Origin: CAZBEJ01 sp964521305
GTDB lineage: Bacteria; Patescibacteriota; Microgenomatia; UBA1406; GWC2-37-13
Direction of reading: 5' to 3'
NCBI GenBank assembly: GCA_964521305.1
Contig: CAZFQZ010000003.1
Span: 1 to 45,459 of the forward strand
Length of the DNA stretch: 45,459 bases
Under the pieces are notes generated by a model that had not been told where the DNA came from, did no database searches, and was given only the letters and a program-made list of their open reading frames with translations. Below are positions 31,555-39,952 of the stretch, piece by piece (within the stretch, counting starts at the first letter, position 1; every line of letters starts with the position of its first letter). Both the position numbers and the translations under genes were made by a program.

Positions 31555-32238
31555 TCAGACCGCACCTTTGCCGGTGATCATGACCAACGGAGTCTTTAGT
31601 ATAATTTGTAAATCCCCCCATAAAGACATATTATCCACATATGTCGCATCAATTGCAATACGTTTATCGAAATGTATTTCGGATCTGCCGGTCACCTGCC
31701 ACAAGCCTGTAATACCGGGTTTAACAGAGAGTACGTTTTTCACCAGCGCTTTGGTGTGGGGATATTTGTTCTGCTGGTTTTCCAGTTCATCGGGGTAATA
31801 TGCCCGCGGGCCAACCAAGCTCATTTCACCTCTCAAAACGTTGAGGAGTTGTGGAATTTCATCTATGGAATGTTTACGGATAAATCTTCCTACTTTCGTA
31901 ACGCGCGGGTCCTTCTTGAGCTTGTAACTTCCCTTTTTATACTCCTGGAAAAGCGTTTTAAAACGAGGATCTGTCCGTAACAGGTAATGCGCATTGATGA
32001 TCATCGAACGGAATTTGTACATCTTAAATTTTCTCCCGTTCTCTCCAATCCTTTCAGGAACATCAGCCAGGATTGGACCAGGAGAATCAATCAATATAAA
32101 AATTGCAGTCGGTATATAAATCGGCGCAAACATCAATAAAAACAGCAATGACGCCACTATATCAATGAGTCGTTTGGTTTTGTGCTTGTATATATCCCCT
32201 GTCATGATCGGGAAGAAAATATTAGGTAAACCTTTCAT
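31555..32238 (-). CDS. Polyprenyl-phosphate sugar-1-phosphate transferase (bacterial sugar transferase family)
   Basis: 227 aa. A TM or re-entrant helix occurs at about 25-46 (DIVASLLFLLMFAPIYIPTAI). The conserved core follows: DSPGPILADVPERIG, KMYKFRSMI, KVGRFIRKHSIDEIPQLLNVL, GEMSLVGPRAYYP and VKPGITGLWQVTGRS. It starts surface glycan synthesis by loading a sugar phosphate onto undecaprenyl phosphate. The start at 32238 overlaps manC by 17 bases; ATG 32205 would remove the overlap. It is the downstream partner of ManC and the GT4 gene. Confidence 0.92.
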   Translation of the reverse strand: MKGLPNIFFPIMTGDIYKHKTKRLIDIVASLLFLLMFAPIYIPTAIFILIDSPGPILADVPERIGENGRKFKMYKFRSMIINAHYLLRTDPRFKTLFQEYKKGSYKLKKDPRVTKVGRFIRKHSIDEIPQLLNVLRGEMSLVGPRAYYPDELENQQNKYPHTKALVKNVLSVKPGITGLWQVTGRSEIHFDKRIAIDATYVDNMSLWGDLQIILKTPLVMITGKGAV

Positions 32239-33307
32239 GTTCGGTCCCTTTAAAACCCTCGACTATTTTCTTAATCTTTGAAACCGAAGATTTTTTGGCA
32301 ATCAGGAGCACATCAGAAGTGTTAACGATAAGCAAACCTTCGAGATCGACACCCATGATAATCTTGTGACCGTCATAGTTGTATACCAGGTTGTCTTTTG
32401 AATCCCGCAGCAGAACGTTACCTTTGGTAATGTTGTCTTCTGTCTTCGATTCCAACGCTTCTTTTAGCGCTTCCCATGCGCCAACGTCGCTCCAACCGAT
32501 ATCTTCGATGACGACGTACGCGAAGTTTTTATCAAGCTGCTCCAGGATGGCGTTGTCAAAATTTATTTCAGGCATTTCATGATAATTGCGCTCGAATACG
32601 TCGTGAAAGTTTTTCGAGCCTTTCGCCTTGAGAATCCCAGTTACGAGATCCTGGATGCGGGGAGTGAAGCGCTTGAACAACGAGCAAATGAACTTCGGCG
32701 TGGATACGAAATAACCGAGATTCCAACAATATCTGTTGTCCGAAAAATATTTCTCTGCGATTTCTTTGCTGGGTTTGTACTGCAGTGCCTCAAATTTGTG
32801 GAATGTGATTTTATTCTCTGTCATTGCCAGTCCGGAAGTTTCTATCCATCCGAGATTCTCCGAGGCAAACCTGGGCTTTTGGCCTATGAAAATAATCTTG
32901 TCGACTTCTTTGGCAATAACTCTTCCCGCTGCAAGGATGATCTTCTTGAACAGCTCCTTATGCCGTACAAGATGGTCGCTCCATAAAATAATAACGGGTT
33001 CATTCGGAAACCGCTGTGCCAGATATCCCATCACGTAAGCGACTGCCGGACCGACATCTTTTTTTTCCGGTTCGCCTATGATGTTTGATTTCGGGATCAT
33101 TGGCAGCTGTTCGGATATGATATCAATATATTGGTTACCAGTCGAAATATAGATGTCTTCTGGTTTGAATTCGGGAAACAGCCGTTCGACTGCCAACTGA
33201 AGAGTTGATTGTTCGCCGATTATTTTTTCGAATTGTTTGGGAGATTTTTTACGGGATAAAGGCCATAATCTTGTTCCGACGCCGCCTGCAAAAATAACTG
33301 CCTTCAT
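32222..33307 (-). CDS. manC: Mannose-1-phosphate guanylyltransferase (ManC-type)
   Basis: 361 aa. The nucleotidyltransferase signature FAGGVGTRLWPLSRKKSPKQF (5-25) is canonical for GDP-mannose pyrophosphorylases. VVIEDIGWSDVGAWEAL is also conserved, and a short C-terminal beta-helix-like region ends the protein without the phosphomannose isomerase domain. It makes GDP-mannose from GTP and mannose-1-phosphate for the nearby glycosyltransferases. It begins just left of the inverted-repeat element copy B. Confidence 0.92.
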   Translation of the reverse strand: MKAVIFAGGVGTRLWPLSRKKSPKQFEKIIGEQSTLQLAVERLFPEFKPEDIYISTGNQYIDIISEQLPMIPKSNIIGEPEKKDVGPAVAYVMGYLAQRFPNEPVIILWSDHLVRHKELFKKIILAAGRVIAKEVDKIIFIGQKPRFASENLGWIETSGLAMTENKITFHKFEALQYKPSKEIAEKYFSDNRYCWNLGYFVSTPKFICSLFKRFTPRIQDLVTGILKAKGSKNFHDVFERNYHEMPEINFDNAILEQLDKNFAYVVIEDIGWSDVGAWEALKEALESKTEDNITKGNVLLRDSKDNLVYNYDGHKIIMGVDLEGLLIVNTSDVLLIAKKSSVSKIKKIVEGFKGTEHERFT

Positions 33308-33318
33308 AAATAAATATG

Positions 33319-33415
33319 AAATGTTAAATCACAAATGTCAAATCAAACCTAAAAAAGCAAATATTACAAAATTAAAACATTGTATATTTGATATTGATTT
33401 GTGGATTTGTTATTG
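33319..33415. repeat. Inverted-repeat element, copy B (between manC and a GT4 gene)
   Basis: The right part (33384-33415), read on the minus strand, begins AATAACAAATCCACAAATC and matches copy A over about 30 bases with one extra C. The left part (33319-33346) carries a gapped complementary sequence with AAATCACAAAT. The right arm reaches into the 3' end of the glycosyltransferase gene and supplies its last dozen codons. Confidence 0.65.
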
Positions 33416-34562
33416 CGCTTTGGAATCTTTCAAAAAACGTTTCTTTATTAAATCTCTCTACATTTTTCATACCCAATATTCGTGTACTCTTCTTCAGATT
33501 GTATGACATAATATGAAAATCTTCAATAGCTCTTTTGAGAAACGGCGGAGATTGTTCCGAGAATAATATGCCGGTTTTCTTATCCAAAACGGTTTCTGTG
33601 GCTCCACCGGCCGCATAGGCGATGACCGGACAACCGAAAAATTGTGCCTCGAGCGATGTATATCCGAAATCCTCTTCCTGAGGCATAATTAAAGCTTCGG
33701 CTTGACTGTATAAATGACCTAATTCATCGTCACTTAGCTCTTCATAAAATCGAACGTTTTCTCCAGCCATTTTTCTTAACTTCTTTCCTTGACTTCCTTT
33801 TCCTACTATAACCAAGGGTATATGCAGCCGATTAAACACTTGTATCGCCAAATCGATTTTTTTATACGGTTCCAGCCTGCTGACGATCAGGTAGTATTCT
33901 GTGATTTTTGCCCCGGTACTGGTACGGGTCAACCCAGAACCGTATTGATTCCGGTTCACGGTTGATTTTATTTTCTTCCAGTATGCCAAATCAAACGGCG
34001 GATACACAATTTCGGATTCACGGTGGTAATAGTTCATACATCGTTCCTGAGCGGTCTTGGAAATAGTCAGTATTTTATCCGGCCGTTGCCCTGCGACATA
34101 ATCCCAACGTGTCAAATATCGCACGTACGGCGTCGCGGCGATTTTTTTTACTCCGTTCGCAACATACTGTTCTCTATGGCTATAGAGATAACGGGGTGGC
34201 GTAAGCATGTAGTTTATATGCTCAGTTCCCGGTTTTGTGATAACGGATTTAGCGTAAGACGAGCTTACCGAAATAACCGTATCGAATCCGTCGAAATCGA
34301 AGGATTCGAACGCAAACGGATAGAACGCCATCGAAGCGATCCTGTTATTTCGGATATTCGGCGGAAGCTGCTGCATGAACGAAGAAACGACATTGACTGA
34401 TGTTGCCCATGCCGCGCTGATAAAATCAACAGATGAAGTATACATGGGTGCATCCGGAAACATTTCGTGGAGTGTCAACAAAACGCGTTCCACGCCGCCC
34501 CATTTATCAATCCAGTCATAGACAATGGCTATTTTTTTATTTCTTCCTTGTTTATTATTCAT
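33372..34562 (-). CDS. GT4-family glycosyltransferase
   Basis: 396 aa from ATG 34562. The longer frame from 34841 is rejected because its first 93 residues are Arg/Lys-rich shadow of the divergent membrane gene, while MNNKQGRNKKIAIVYDWIDKWGGVERVL is a classic GT4 start. The Rossmann C-terminal half has YYLIVSRLEPYKKIDLAI, LVIVGKGSQGKKL and ALIMPQEEDFGYTSLEAQFFGCPVIAY (the E-x7-E nucleotide-sugar motif). It transfers a sugar, probably mannose given ManC next door, to a surface glycan. The final residues after FERFQSAI are encoded by repeat copy B. Confidence 0.9.
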   Translation of the reverse strand: MNNKQGRNKKIAIVYDWIDKWGGVERVLLTLHEMFPDAPMYTSSVDFISAAWATSVNVVSSFMQQLPPNIRNNRIASMAFYPFAFESFDFDGFDTVISVSSSYAKSVITKPGTEHINYMLTPPRYLYSHREQYVANGVKKIAATPYVRYLTRWDYVAGQRPDKILTISKTAQERCMNYYHRESEIVYPPFDLAYWKKIKSTVNRNQYGSGLTRTSTGAKITEYYLIVSRLEPYKKIDLAIQVFNRLHIPLVIVGKGSQGKKLRKMAGENVRFYEELSDDELGHLYSQAEALIMPQEEDFGYTSLEAQFFGCPVIAYAAGGATETVLDKKTGILFSEQSPPFLKRAIEDFHIMSYNLKKSTRILGMKNVERFNKETFFERFQSAITNPQINIKYTMF

Positions 34563-34625
34563 TTGCGTATTCAGGTATTTCTTATTATATACCGCCCTTG
34601 TGATAAAATTATTCGCATACGAACC

Positions 34626-36056
34626 ATGGCAAAAAACAGATTTTCTCTTTTTATCATGGCGGTTTTTACCGCATTGTTTTGTTTTGCGATAGCGCTGAAC
34701 ATAACATCTTTTCTCAGGGGACCGAATCCGTACCCTCCGGGCTGGCGATGGCCATATCAATTCGTCAACACGCTGGCACGCCTTTGGGCTCCGTTGATCG
34801 TAACCATTCTGCTGGTATTTTTTTTCAAGTCCGTGGAACAATTTTCACGTCAGAAAACCAGTATGAAACTGCCGTATATTTTAGGCATCGTCATGCTCCT
34901 GCATTATACATTCCAGTTCGCCGTCCTTTATTTCAGCAGAACCGGCATCAACGGCCTGATCGGACGCATCATCAATCCGGATCTCAACGGATACTTTACG
35001 ACTGCTCTTCATATCCGTTCGATTCCTGAATTCTTACGCACATATAATCGAAACGTATTGTCTTTCAGCATGCACGCAACAGGACATCCGCCGGGAGCAA
35101 TCCTGTTTTTCGTGGCAATGAACCAACTCGGTAACATATTTTTTTTCTTCCATCCCTTTGTATCCCGTTTGCACCCTGGCCACGCCGATATTCGCCTGAT
35201 CTGGAATACACTTTCGATCGGCGAAAGAACTGGAGCATTGCTCGGAACGGTTCTCATACCATTGCTTTCTTCCGCTTCCATCATTCCTATTTATTTCATT
35301 GCCAAACGGCTGTATTCCATTCCCACGGCAATCCGAGCAGTATTCCTATACTGTGTAGTTCCCAGTATAATTTTGTTCATTCCTATTTCCGACGTGTTTT
35401 TCCCCTTACTGCCTCTCATCGCATTATGGTTTTTGTTAATAGGAATGCAGGATAACCATAACAAATCATATGTTTTTTCCGGTCTGACCATGTTTGCCGG
35501 TTTATTTTTCAGCATGTCTCTACTTCCCTTGCTTTTCATTTTTGTCATGCTCATGTTCTATCACGCGATAGAGAAAAATAAACTGGATTTGAGCATCTTG
35601 TTTAAGCAGGCCCTGTTGTTCGGGATAGGGTTTTTGGTTTTACCTATCCTGTTGTTAATTTTTTTCGGATTCAATTCTGTCGACGTCGCGCGTACGCTAA
35701 TGTCAGGGCTTCCCAAAGGAAGACAATACCAAATATGGGTCTTTTACAACCTGTATGATTTCTTTGTTTTTTCCGGCATTTCCTATTTTGTTTTGTTCGT
35801 ATGGATGTTCATCAAAAAAACAAAAGATTATTTATTTATTGGATTTACCTTGATGCTTTTTCTTCTTGATATTTCGGGGTCTGTACGGGGCGAAACCGGA
35901 CGGATCTGGTTGCCGTTCACATCTTTCATGGTAATTTTCCTTGCGGCATTCATTACCAGGAACAGGAAATTTTCCGGGAATATATTCCTCTTGATACTCG
36001 CATTACAAATCATCCAGATATTGGTTATGCAGGAATTCTGGGTCATGCTCTGGTAA
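34626..36056 (+). CDS. Polytopic membrane protein, GT-C glycosyltransferase-like
   Basis: 476 aa from ATG 34626; the upstream extension to 34467 lies in the divergent GT4 gene. About 11 TM helices are visible. The first outer loop holds NPYPPGWRWPYQ, and a periplasmic-type loop has HATGHPPGAILFFVAMNQLG. This layout fits lipid-sugar-dependent GT-C mannosyltransferases, but the usual acidic DD/DE pair is not obvious, so the family is tentative. It is the first gene of a three-gene plus-strand run with a 36-aa peptide and a second GT-C-like protein. Confidence 0.7.
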   Translation: MAKNRFSLFIMAVFTALFCFAIALNITSFLRGPNPYPPGWRWPYQFVNTLARLWAPLIVTILLVFFFKSVEQFSRQKTSMKLPYILGIVMLLHYTFQFAVLYFSRTGINGLIGRIINPDLNGYFTTALHIRSIPEFLRTYNRNVLSFSMHATGHPPGAILFFVAMNQLGNIFFFFHPFVSRLHPGHADIRLIWNTLSIGERTGALLGTVLIPLLSSASIIPIYFIAKRLYSIPTAIRAVFLYCVVPSIILFIPISDVFFPLLPLIALWFLLIGMQDNHNKSYVFSGLTMFAGLFFSMSLLPLLFIFVMLMFYHAIEKNKLDLSILFKQALLFGIGFLVLPILLLIFFGFNSVDVARTLMSGLPKGRQYQIWVFYNLYDFFVFSGISYFVLFVWMFIKKTKDYLFIGFTLMLFLLDISGSVRGETGRIWLPFTSFMVIFLAAFITRNRKFSGNIFLLILALQIIQILVMQEFWVMLW

Positions 36057-36060
36057 CCTC

Positions 36061-36171
36061 ATGAAAAAACCACAATCGTTATTCATAATTTTCTGCGCGA
36101 TCTGGATCGCATATATTCTCTCTGTATATTTCAGTTACTTGTTGTGTAAAGGCAACCTATGTTTGCATTAG
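36061..36171 (+). CDS. 36-aa single-TM peptide between two GT-C-like genes
   Basis: ATG 36061 to TAG 36169-36171, starting 4 bases after the upstream stop and overlapping the next ATG (36159) by 13 bases. It has a basic start MKKPQ, a TM helix SLFIIFCAIWIAYILSVYF and a Cys-containing tail. It could be a small subunit of a membrane glycosyltransferase or only a coupling leader peptide. No homologue family is known to me. Confidence 0.45.
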   Translation: MKKPQSLFIIFCAIWIAYILSVYFSYLLCKGNLCLH

Positions 36172-37736
36172 GGCTGATCATCGGAGGATTCGCATATTTG
36201 ATTTTTTTTCTTGGTGTTCTTGGATTGGCGTATAAACAAGTGCTTGCTGGTTTTACGATTCTATTCGGTGTCATACCTATCTTCATATTTCGCAAGCCAC
36301 TGGCGCGAATTTTTTCCCATATCAAGTTTAACCTGACAAAGTTGCAGTTATTTTTACTTGTTATTTTAATAGCACAGTCAGGAATCAACTTGATCGGAGC
36401 GCTCGGACCAGAACTGGCATTTGACAGCCTTTGGTATCACCTGACCATTCCCAAACTATACTTGCAACATCACAGTATCTATTTTATTCCTGGCTGGCTT
36501 CTCAACTATTCAGCCATGCCCAAACTCATCGAAATGCTCTATATGGTCGGCATTTCATTCGGCAGTGAAATCATTCCGAAGCTCATGCATTTTACGTTTG
36601 GCACATTCATCACTATTGCTCTCTATGAATTCGCGCGGAAATTCTTGAACAAAACATATGCGCTCCTTGCCTGTGTGATTTTCTACGCGAATCTCGTAGT
36701 CGGCTGGATGTCCATAACTGCATATGTGGATTTGGGACGGACCTTTTTTGAATTCCTCGCATTGTGGTCGTTCATAGATTTTGTGGAAAAAAGAAAAACC
36801 AAGAACTTATATATTTCGTCCATATTCGTCGGACTGGCAATATCCACGAAACTCATTGCATTGGGTTCCATAGGAATCTATCTGGTCATGCTGCTTCTCG
36901 TGTTCAGGAAAAACATGCGACAGGCTATTGGATATTGCCTGCGGTTCGGCATCATATCCATACTCGTAAGCTTACCGTGGTTTATCTTTTCATACGTACA
37001 CACAGGTAATCCCGTCTACCCGATTTTCTCAGGTTTGAGTCTTGGATACCAACCGTTAACCTTACTCAATCCTCTGAATTTCATAAACGACTCGTGGACT
37101 ATTCTCACGCACGCAGCTGATCCTATATCGCCTATATACATTATTCTTTTGCCTGTTATTCTGGTCTTATGGCGCAGATTCAATAACCGTGAACGTCTGA
37201 TCGGATTGTACTGTTTGCTTGGATTCCTGGCTTGGTATGCCACTCCCCAGACTGGAGGCGGAAGGTTTATCCTTGCGTATTTACCTGCATTTTCCGTATT
37301 GACAGCAATCGCGGTTTCAAAGCTGAAAGATAACCGGTTCAGAACCTTATATATATGTATTATTATAGCCATTGCCTTAAGCTCAATCGGATACCGTGCC
37401 CTGACTAACAAACGGTATGTTCCGTATATCCTCGGAAAGCAAACCAAGGCTGATTTCCTGGCCAAAAACCTGAACTTCGAGTTCGGCGACTTTTTTGACA
37501 TCGACGGCTTTTTTGCTTCGCACATCAAGCCTACGGACCGCGTGCTCATATACGGAATCCACAATCTTTATTATGTCGATTTTCCGTTTATCCACGAATC
37601 CTACCTGAAAAAAGGAGACTATTTCGATTATATTTTAACGGGTTACAATACCAAACTACCGCAAAGATATTCGAATTGGATCAAAATATATCAAAATATT
37701 ACTACTCACATTACCCTTTATAATCCTCCGAAGTAA
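36159..37736 (+). CDS. GT-C family membrane glycosyltransferase-like protein
   Basis: 525 aa with about 12 TM helices. The first large outer loop contains ALGPELAFDSLWYHLTIPKL, with the Asp and WYHL pattern typical of GT-C enzymes that use polyprenyl-phosphate sugars. The next loop has AYVDLGRTFFEF, and a soluble C-terminal tail follows (about 430-525, FFDIDGFFASHIKPTDRVLIYG). It probably adds sugars to glycans or proteins on the outer face of the membrane. The stop TAA 37734-37736 touches the stop of the convergent 49-aa gene with no gap. Confidence 0.82.
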   Translation: MFALGLIIGGFAYLIFFLGVLGLAYKQVLAGFTILFGVIPIFIFRKPLARIFSHIKFNLTKLQLFLLVILIAQSGINLIGALGPELAFDSLWYHLTIPKLYLQHHSIYFIPGWLLNYSAMPKLIEMLYMVGISFGSEIIPKLMHFTFGTFITIALYEFARKFLNKTYALLACVIFYANLVVGWMSITAYVDLGRTFFEFLALWSFIDFVEKRKTKNLYISSIFVGLAISTKLIALGSIGIYLVMLLLVFRKNMRQAIGYCLRFGIISILVSLPWFIFSYVHTGNPVYPIFSGLSLGYQPLTLLNPLNFINDSWTILTHAADPISPIYIILLPVILVLWRRFNNRERLIGLYCLLGFLAWYATPQTGGGRFILAYLPAFSVLTAIAVSKLKDNRFRTLYICIIIAIALSSIGYRALTNKRYVPYILGKQTKADFLAKNLNFEFGDFFDIDGFFASHIKPTDRVLIYGIHNLYYVDFPFIHESYLKKGDYFDYILTGYNTKLPQRYSNWIKIYQNITTHITLYNPPK

Positions 37737-37886
37737 TCACGCAGAACTTTTTTGCAGGAAGATATACGAAACCAGAGCTATCATCAGTACGATCACGGCA
37801 AACAAAAACTGGAAGCTGACGAGCAGCAATATGAACGCAATCAACCCTCCGATAACCAGAAATTTTAAGACGTGATTCATGTCCAT
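37737..37886 (-). CDS. 49-aa small membrane protein
   Basis: On the minus strand, ATG 37886 to TGA 37739-37737. The sequence MDMNHVLKFLVIGG leads into a long hydrophobic stretch (LIAFILLLVSFQFLFAVIVLMIALVSYIFL) that can form two TM helices, then LQKSSA. It begins 127 bases downstream of typA in the same direction. Codon choice and exact fit to the gap suggest a real gene; the function is unknown. Confidence 0.5.
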   Translation of the reverse strand: MDMNHVLKFLVIGGLIAFILLLVSFQFLFAVIVLMIALVSYIFLQKSSA

Positions 37887-37909
37887 AGATATTCTATGAC
37901 ATTATATTC

Positions 37910-38011
37910 ATGTATGCTACAATAAATCAATATGAATTGGTTACTTTGTGCGTTTCTCTCGGCGCAATTCTCATGTCGGCCGGAGCCGTCATCATCGGGT
38001 TTGCAAAATAA
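37910..38011 (+). CDS. 33-aa hydrophobic peptide (possible small membrane protein)
   Basis: ATG 37910 to TAA 38009-38011. It begins MYATINQYELVTL and has one hydrophobic segment (CVSLGAILMSAGAVIIGFAK). It ends 1 base before the typA stop on the other strand and diverges from the 49-aa gene by 23 bp. It may be real; the evidence is only its hydrophobic pattern and fit to the gap. Confidence 0.35.
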   Translation: MYATINQYELVTLCVSLGAILMSAGAVIIGFAK

Positions 38012-38012
38012 A

Positions 38013-39875
38013 TTATCGCACAGCCTGATTTTTCAAGGCTCGCCCGTTTCTGTTCACCACCCGGCGCTGGGTAAGTGAGAGATATTTTTTTCTGATGCGG
38101 ATGCTTTTGGGCGTGACTTCGAGCATTTCGTCTTCATTAATAAAGTCAAGCGATTGTTCGAGCGTCAACGGAGACGCGGGAACCAATGGGACTGAAACAC
38201 CTTCTCCCGCAGAACGATTATTCGTCAGCTGTTTTTCCTTACATACATTGATCTCTACATCAAATTCCCTATTGCCCAAACCTACCACCATACCTTCGTA
38301 TACTTCGTCTCCGGGGCTGACAAATAACGTTCCCCTATCCTGCGCGTTCACCAATCCGTATGTCATTGTAGTACCTGCTTTGACCGCAACCAATGCCCCG
38401 CCGCGGTTGGATCCCATAACTGTTCCTTTGGGAAAATAGCCGAGGAAAAACGTGCTCATGACGCCGGTTCCGCGTGTCTTGGTCATAAGGCTCGAACGAA
38501 TTCCGAGTAGATTCTGGTCTGATATCTTGTAGATTAACCTGACCGTATTTCCGGTTGTTTTCATATCAATCATCTCTCCTTTTCGTTTTCCGAACTCTTC
38601 GCTCACGATTCCCATATGTTCTTTGTCAACGTCAATAGTCACTTCTTCGTATGGCTCGCAGATTACGCCGTCAACGGTTTTGTAAATAACCTCTGGTTTT
38701 GATATCTGCAGTTCGAATCCTTCGCGCCTCATCGTCTCGATCAGAATTGCCAGATGGAGTTCTCCCCTGCCGTGAACCACGAAGTTGACGCCTTCCTGAT
38801 CCGGTTCTATGCGAAGTCCCAGATTTGTTTCTTTTTCCTTGGTCAAACGCTCCTTGATCTGACGCGAGGTACAGTATTTTCCTTCTCTGCCGGCAAACGG
38901 ACTTGTGTTCGGTCCGATTGTTACTTTGATTGTCGGTTCTTCCACGTTTATGGCCGGCAGACTCTCCGGAAAATCTGGATCCGTAACGGTCTGACCGATC
39001 GTCAGCTCGGGAATACCTGCGATAGCGACTATATCTCCTGCCGAAACTATATCAACCTCAGTCCGCTGCAGTCCGACAGTGGTATAGAGTTTTTGCGCTT
39101 TGTATTTTCCTAAAATTTTATCTTCCTGCACTAATGCAATCGATTCCCCTTTTTTGAGTTTTCCTCTGGTAACTTCTCCAATGCAGATTTTGCCCACATA
39201 GTTGTCGTAATCCAATGTCGAGATAAGCATCTGAAACGGCTTTTCTTCGTCCTTGACGCTGTTGGGGATTTCTTTCATCACGGTTTCGAATAACGGAATA
39301 AGATCGCCTTTCATGTCAGAAGAATATTTTTCGGGGAGATTATAAAATGCTTTACCGTCACGGCCAACCGCATACAGAGTAACGAATTCGAGAGACGTAT
39401 CTTCATCGGCAAGATCAAGAAACAGATCTTCCACTTGACTTACCACTTCAACGGGTCGGGCATCTTTCTTGTCGATCTTGTTAATGACTAAAATTATTTC
39501 GAGTCCTGCCTGAAGTGCTTTTTTGAGAACGAACTTTGTTTGGGGCAACGGACCTTCGGCGGCATCAACCAAAAGGATCGCTCCGTCTGCCATATTGACC
39601 ACGCGCTCGACCTCTCCTCCGAAGTCAGCGTGTCCGGGAGTATCGATAATGTTGATTTTAACGTCCTTGTACATGACTGCAGTATTCTTGGCAAGAATGG
39701 TAATTCCTTTTTCCCGTTCAAGGTCATTAGAATCCATAATCAAAGTCTCGCCCATTTCCTTCTGATTGTCCCTAAATGTATGGGTCTGCTTGAGCATGGC
39801 GTCAACCAAAGTGGTTTTACCGTGATCAACGTGAGCTATGATGACAATATTCCTTATTTCCATATGAGAAATCAT
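38013..39875 (-). CDS. typA: Ribosome-associated translational GTPase TypA/BipA
   Basis: 620 aa, normal length. G1 AHVDHGKTT at 14-22, G3 DTPGHADFGGEV and G4 NKIDKKDARP are followed by EF-G-like domains II, III and V and the BipA-specific C-terminal domain (FLGYFPKGTVMGSNRGGALVAVKAG, ending LTQRRVVNRNGRALK). It binds 70S/50S ribosomes and supports ribosome assembly and growth at low temperature or stress. ATG 39875 is chosen; ATG 39863 is an in-frame alternative (MEIRNIVII). The usual bacterial C-terminal signature is intact. Confidence 0.95.
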   Translation of the reverse strand: MISHMEIRNIVIIAHVDHGKTTLVDAMLKQTHTFRDNQKEMGETLIMDSNDLEREKGITILAKNTAVMYKDVKINIIDTPGHADFGGEVERVVNMADGAILLVDAAEGPLPQTKFVLKKALQAGLEIILVINKIDKKDARPVEVVSQVEDLFLDLADEDTSLEFVTLYAVGRDGKAFYNLPEKYSSDMKGDLIPLFETVMKEIPNSVKDEEKPFQMLISTLDYDNYVGKICIGEVTRGKLKKGESIALVQEDKILGKYKAQKLYTTVGLQRTEVDIVSAGDIVAIAGIPELTIGQTVTDPDFPESLPAINVEEPTIKVTIGPNTSPFAGREGKYCTSRQIKERLTKEKETNLGLRIEPDQEGVNFVVHGRGELHLAILIETMRREGFELQISKPEVIYKTVDGVICEPYEEVTIDVDKEHMGIVSEEFGKRKGEMIDMKTTGNTVRLIYKISDQNLLGIRSSLMTKTRGTGVMSTFFLGYFPKGTVMGSNRGGALVAVKAGTTMTYGLVNAQDRGTLFVSPGDEVYEGMVVGLGNREFDVEINVCKEKQLTNNRSAGEGVSVPLVPASPLTLEQSLDFINEDEMLEVTPKSIRIRKKYLSLTQRRVVNRNGRALKNQAVR

Positions 39876-39924
39876 TATTCCATTGTCCTATTGTTAAAAC
39901 TGCATAAGCAATGAAGCAATAATG
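39873..39924. repeat. Imperfect hairpin between typA and the cyclophilin gene
   Basis: CATTATT at 39873-39879 pairs with AATAATG at 39918-39924, with further pairing of CATTG/CAATG inside. It covers the typA start region and could be a terminator/attenuator or a second small repeat type. No T tract follows. Confidence 0.4.
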
Positions 39925-39952
39925 AATAGTATATTCTACCAGAAAAACGGAG

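Noticed and set aside
34295..34320. tRNA T-loop-like sequence GGATTCGAACGC
   Set aside because: It lies inside the GT4 gene as codons, with no acceptor stem or anticodon arm around it.
34563..34841. 93-residue extension of the GT4 protein
   Set aside because: It is an Arg/Lys-rich shadow of the divergent membrane gene; the GT4 fold starts right after ATG 34562.
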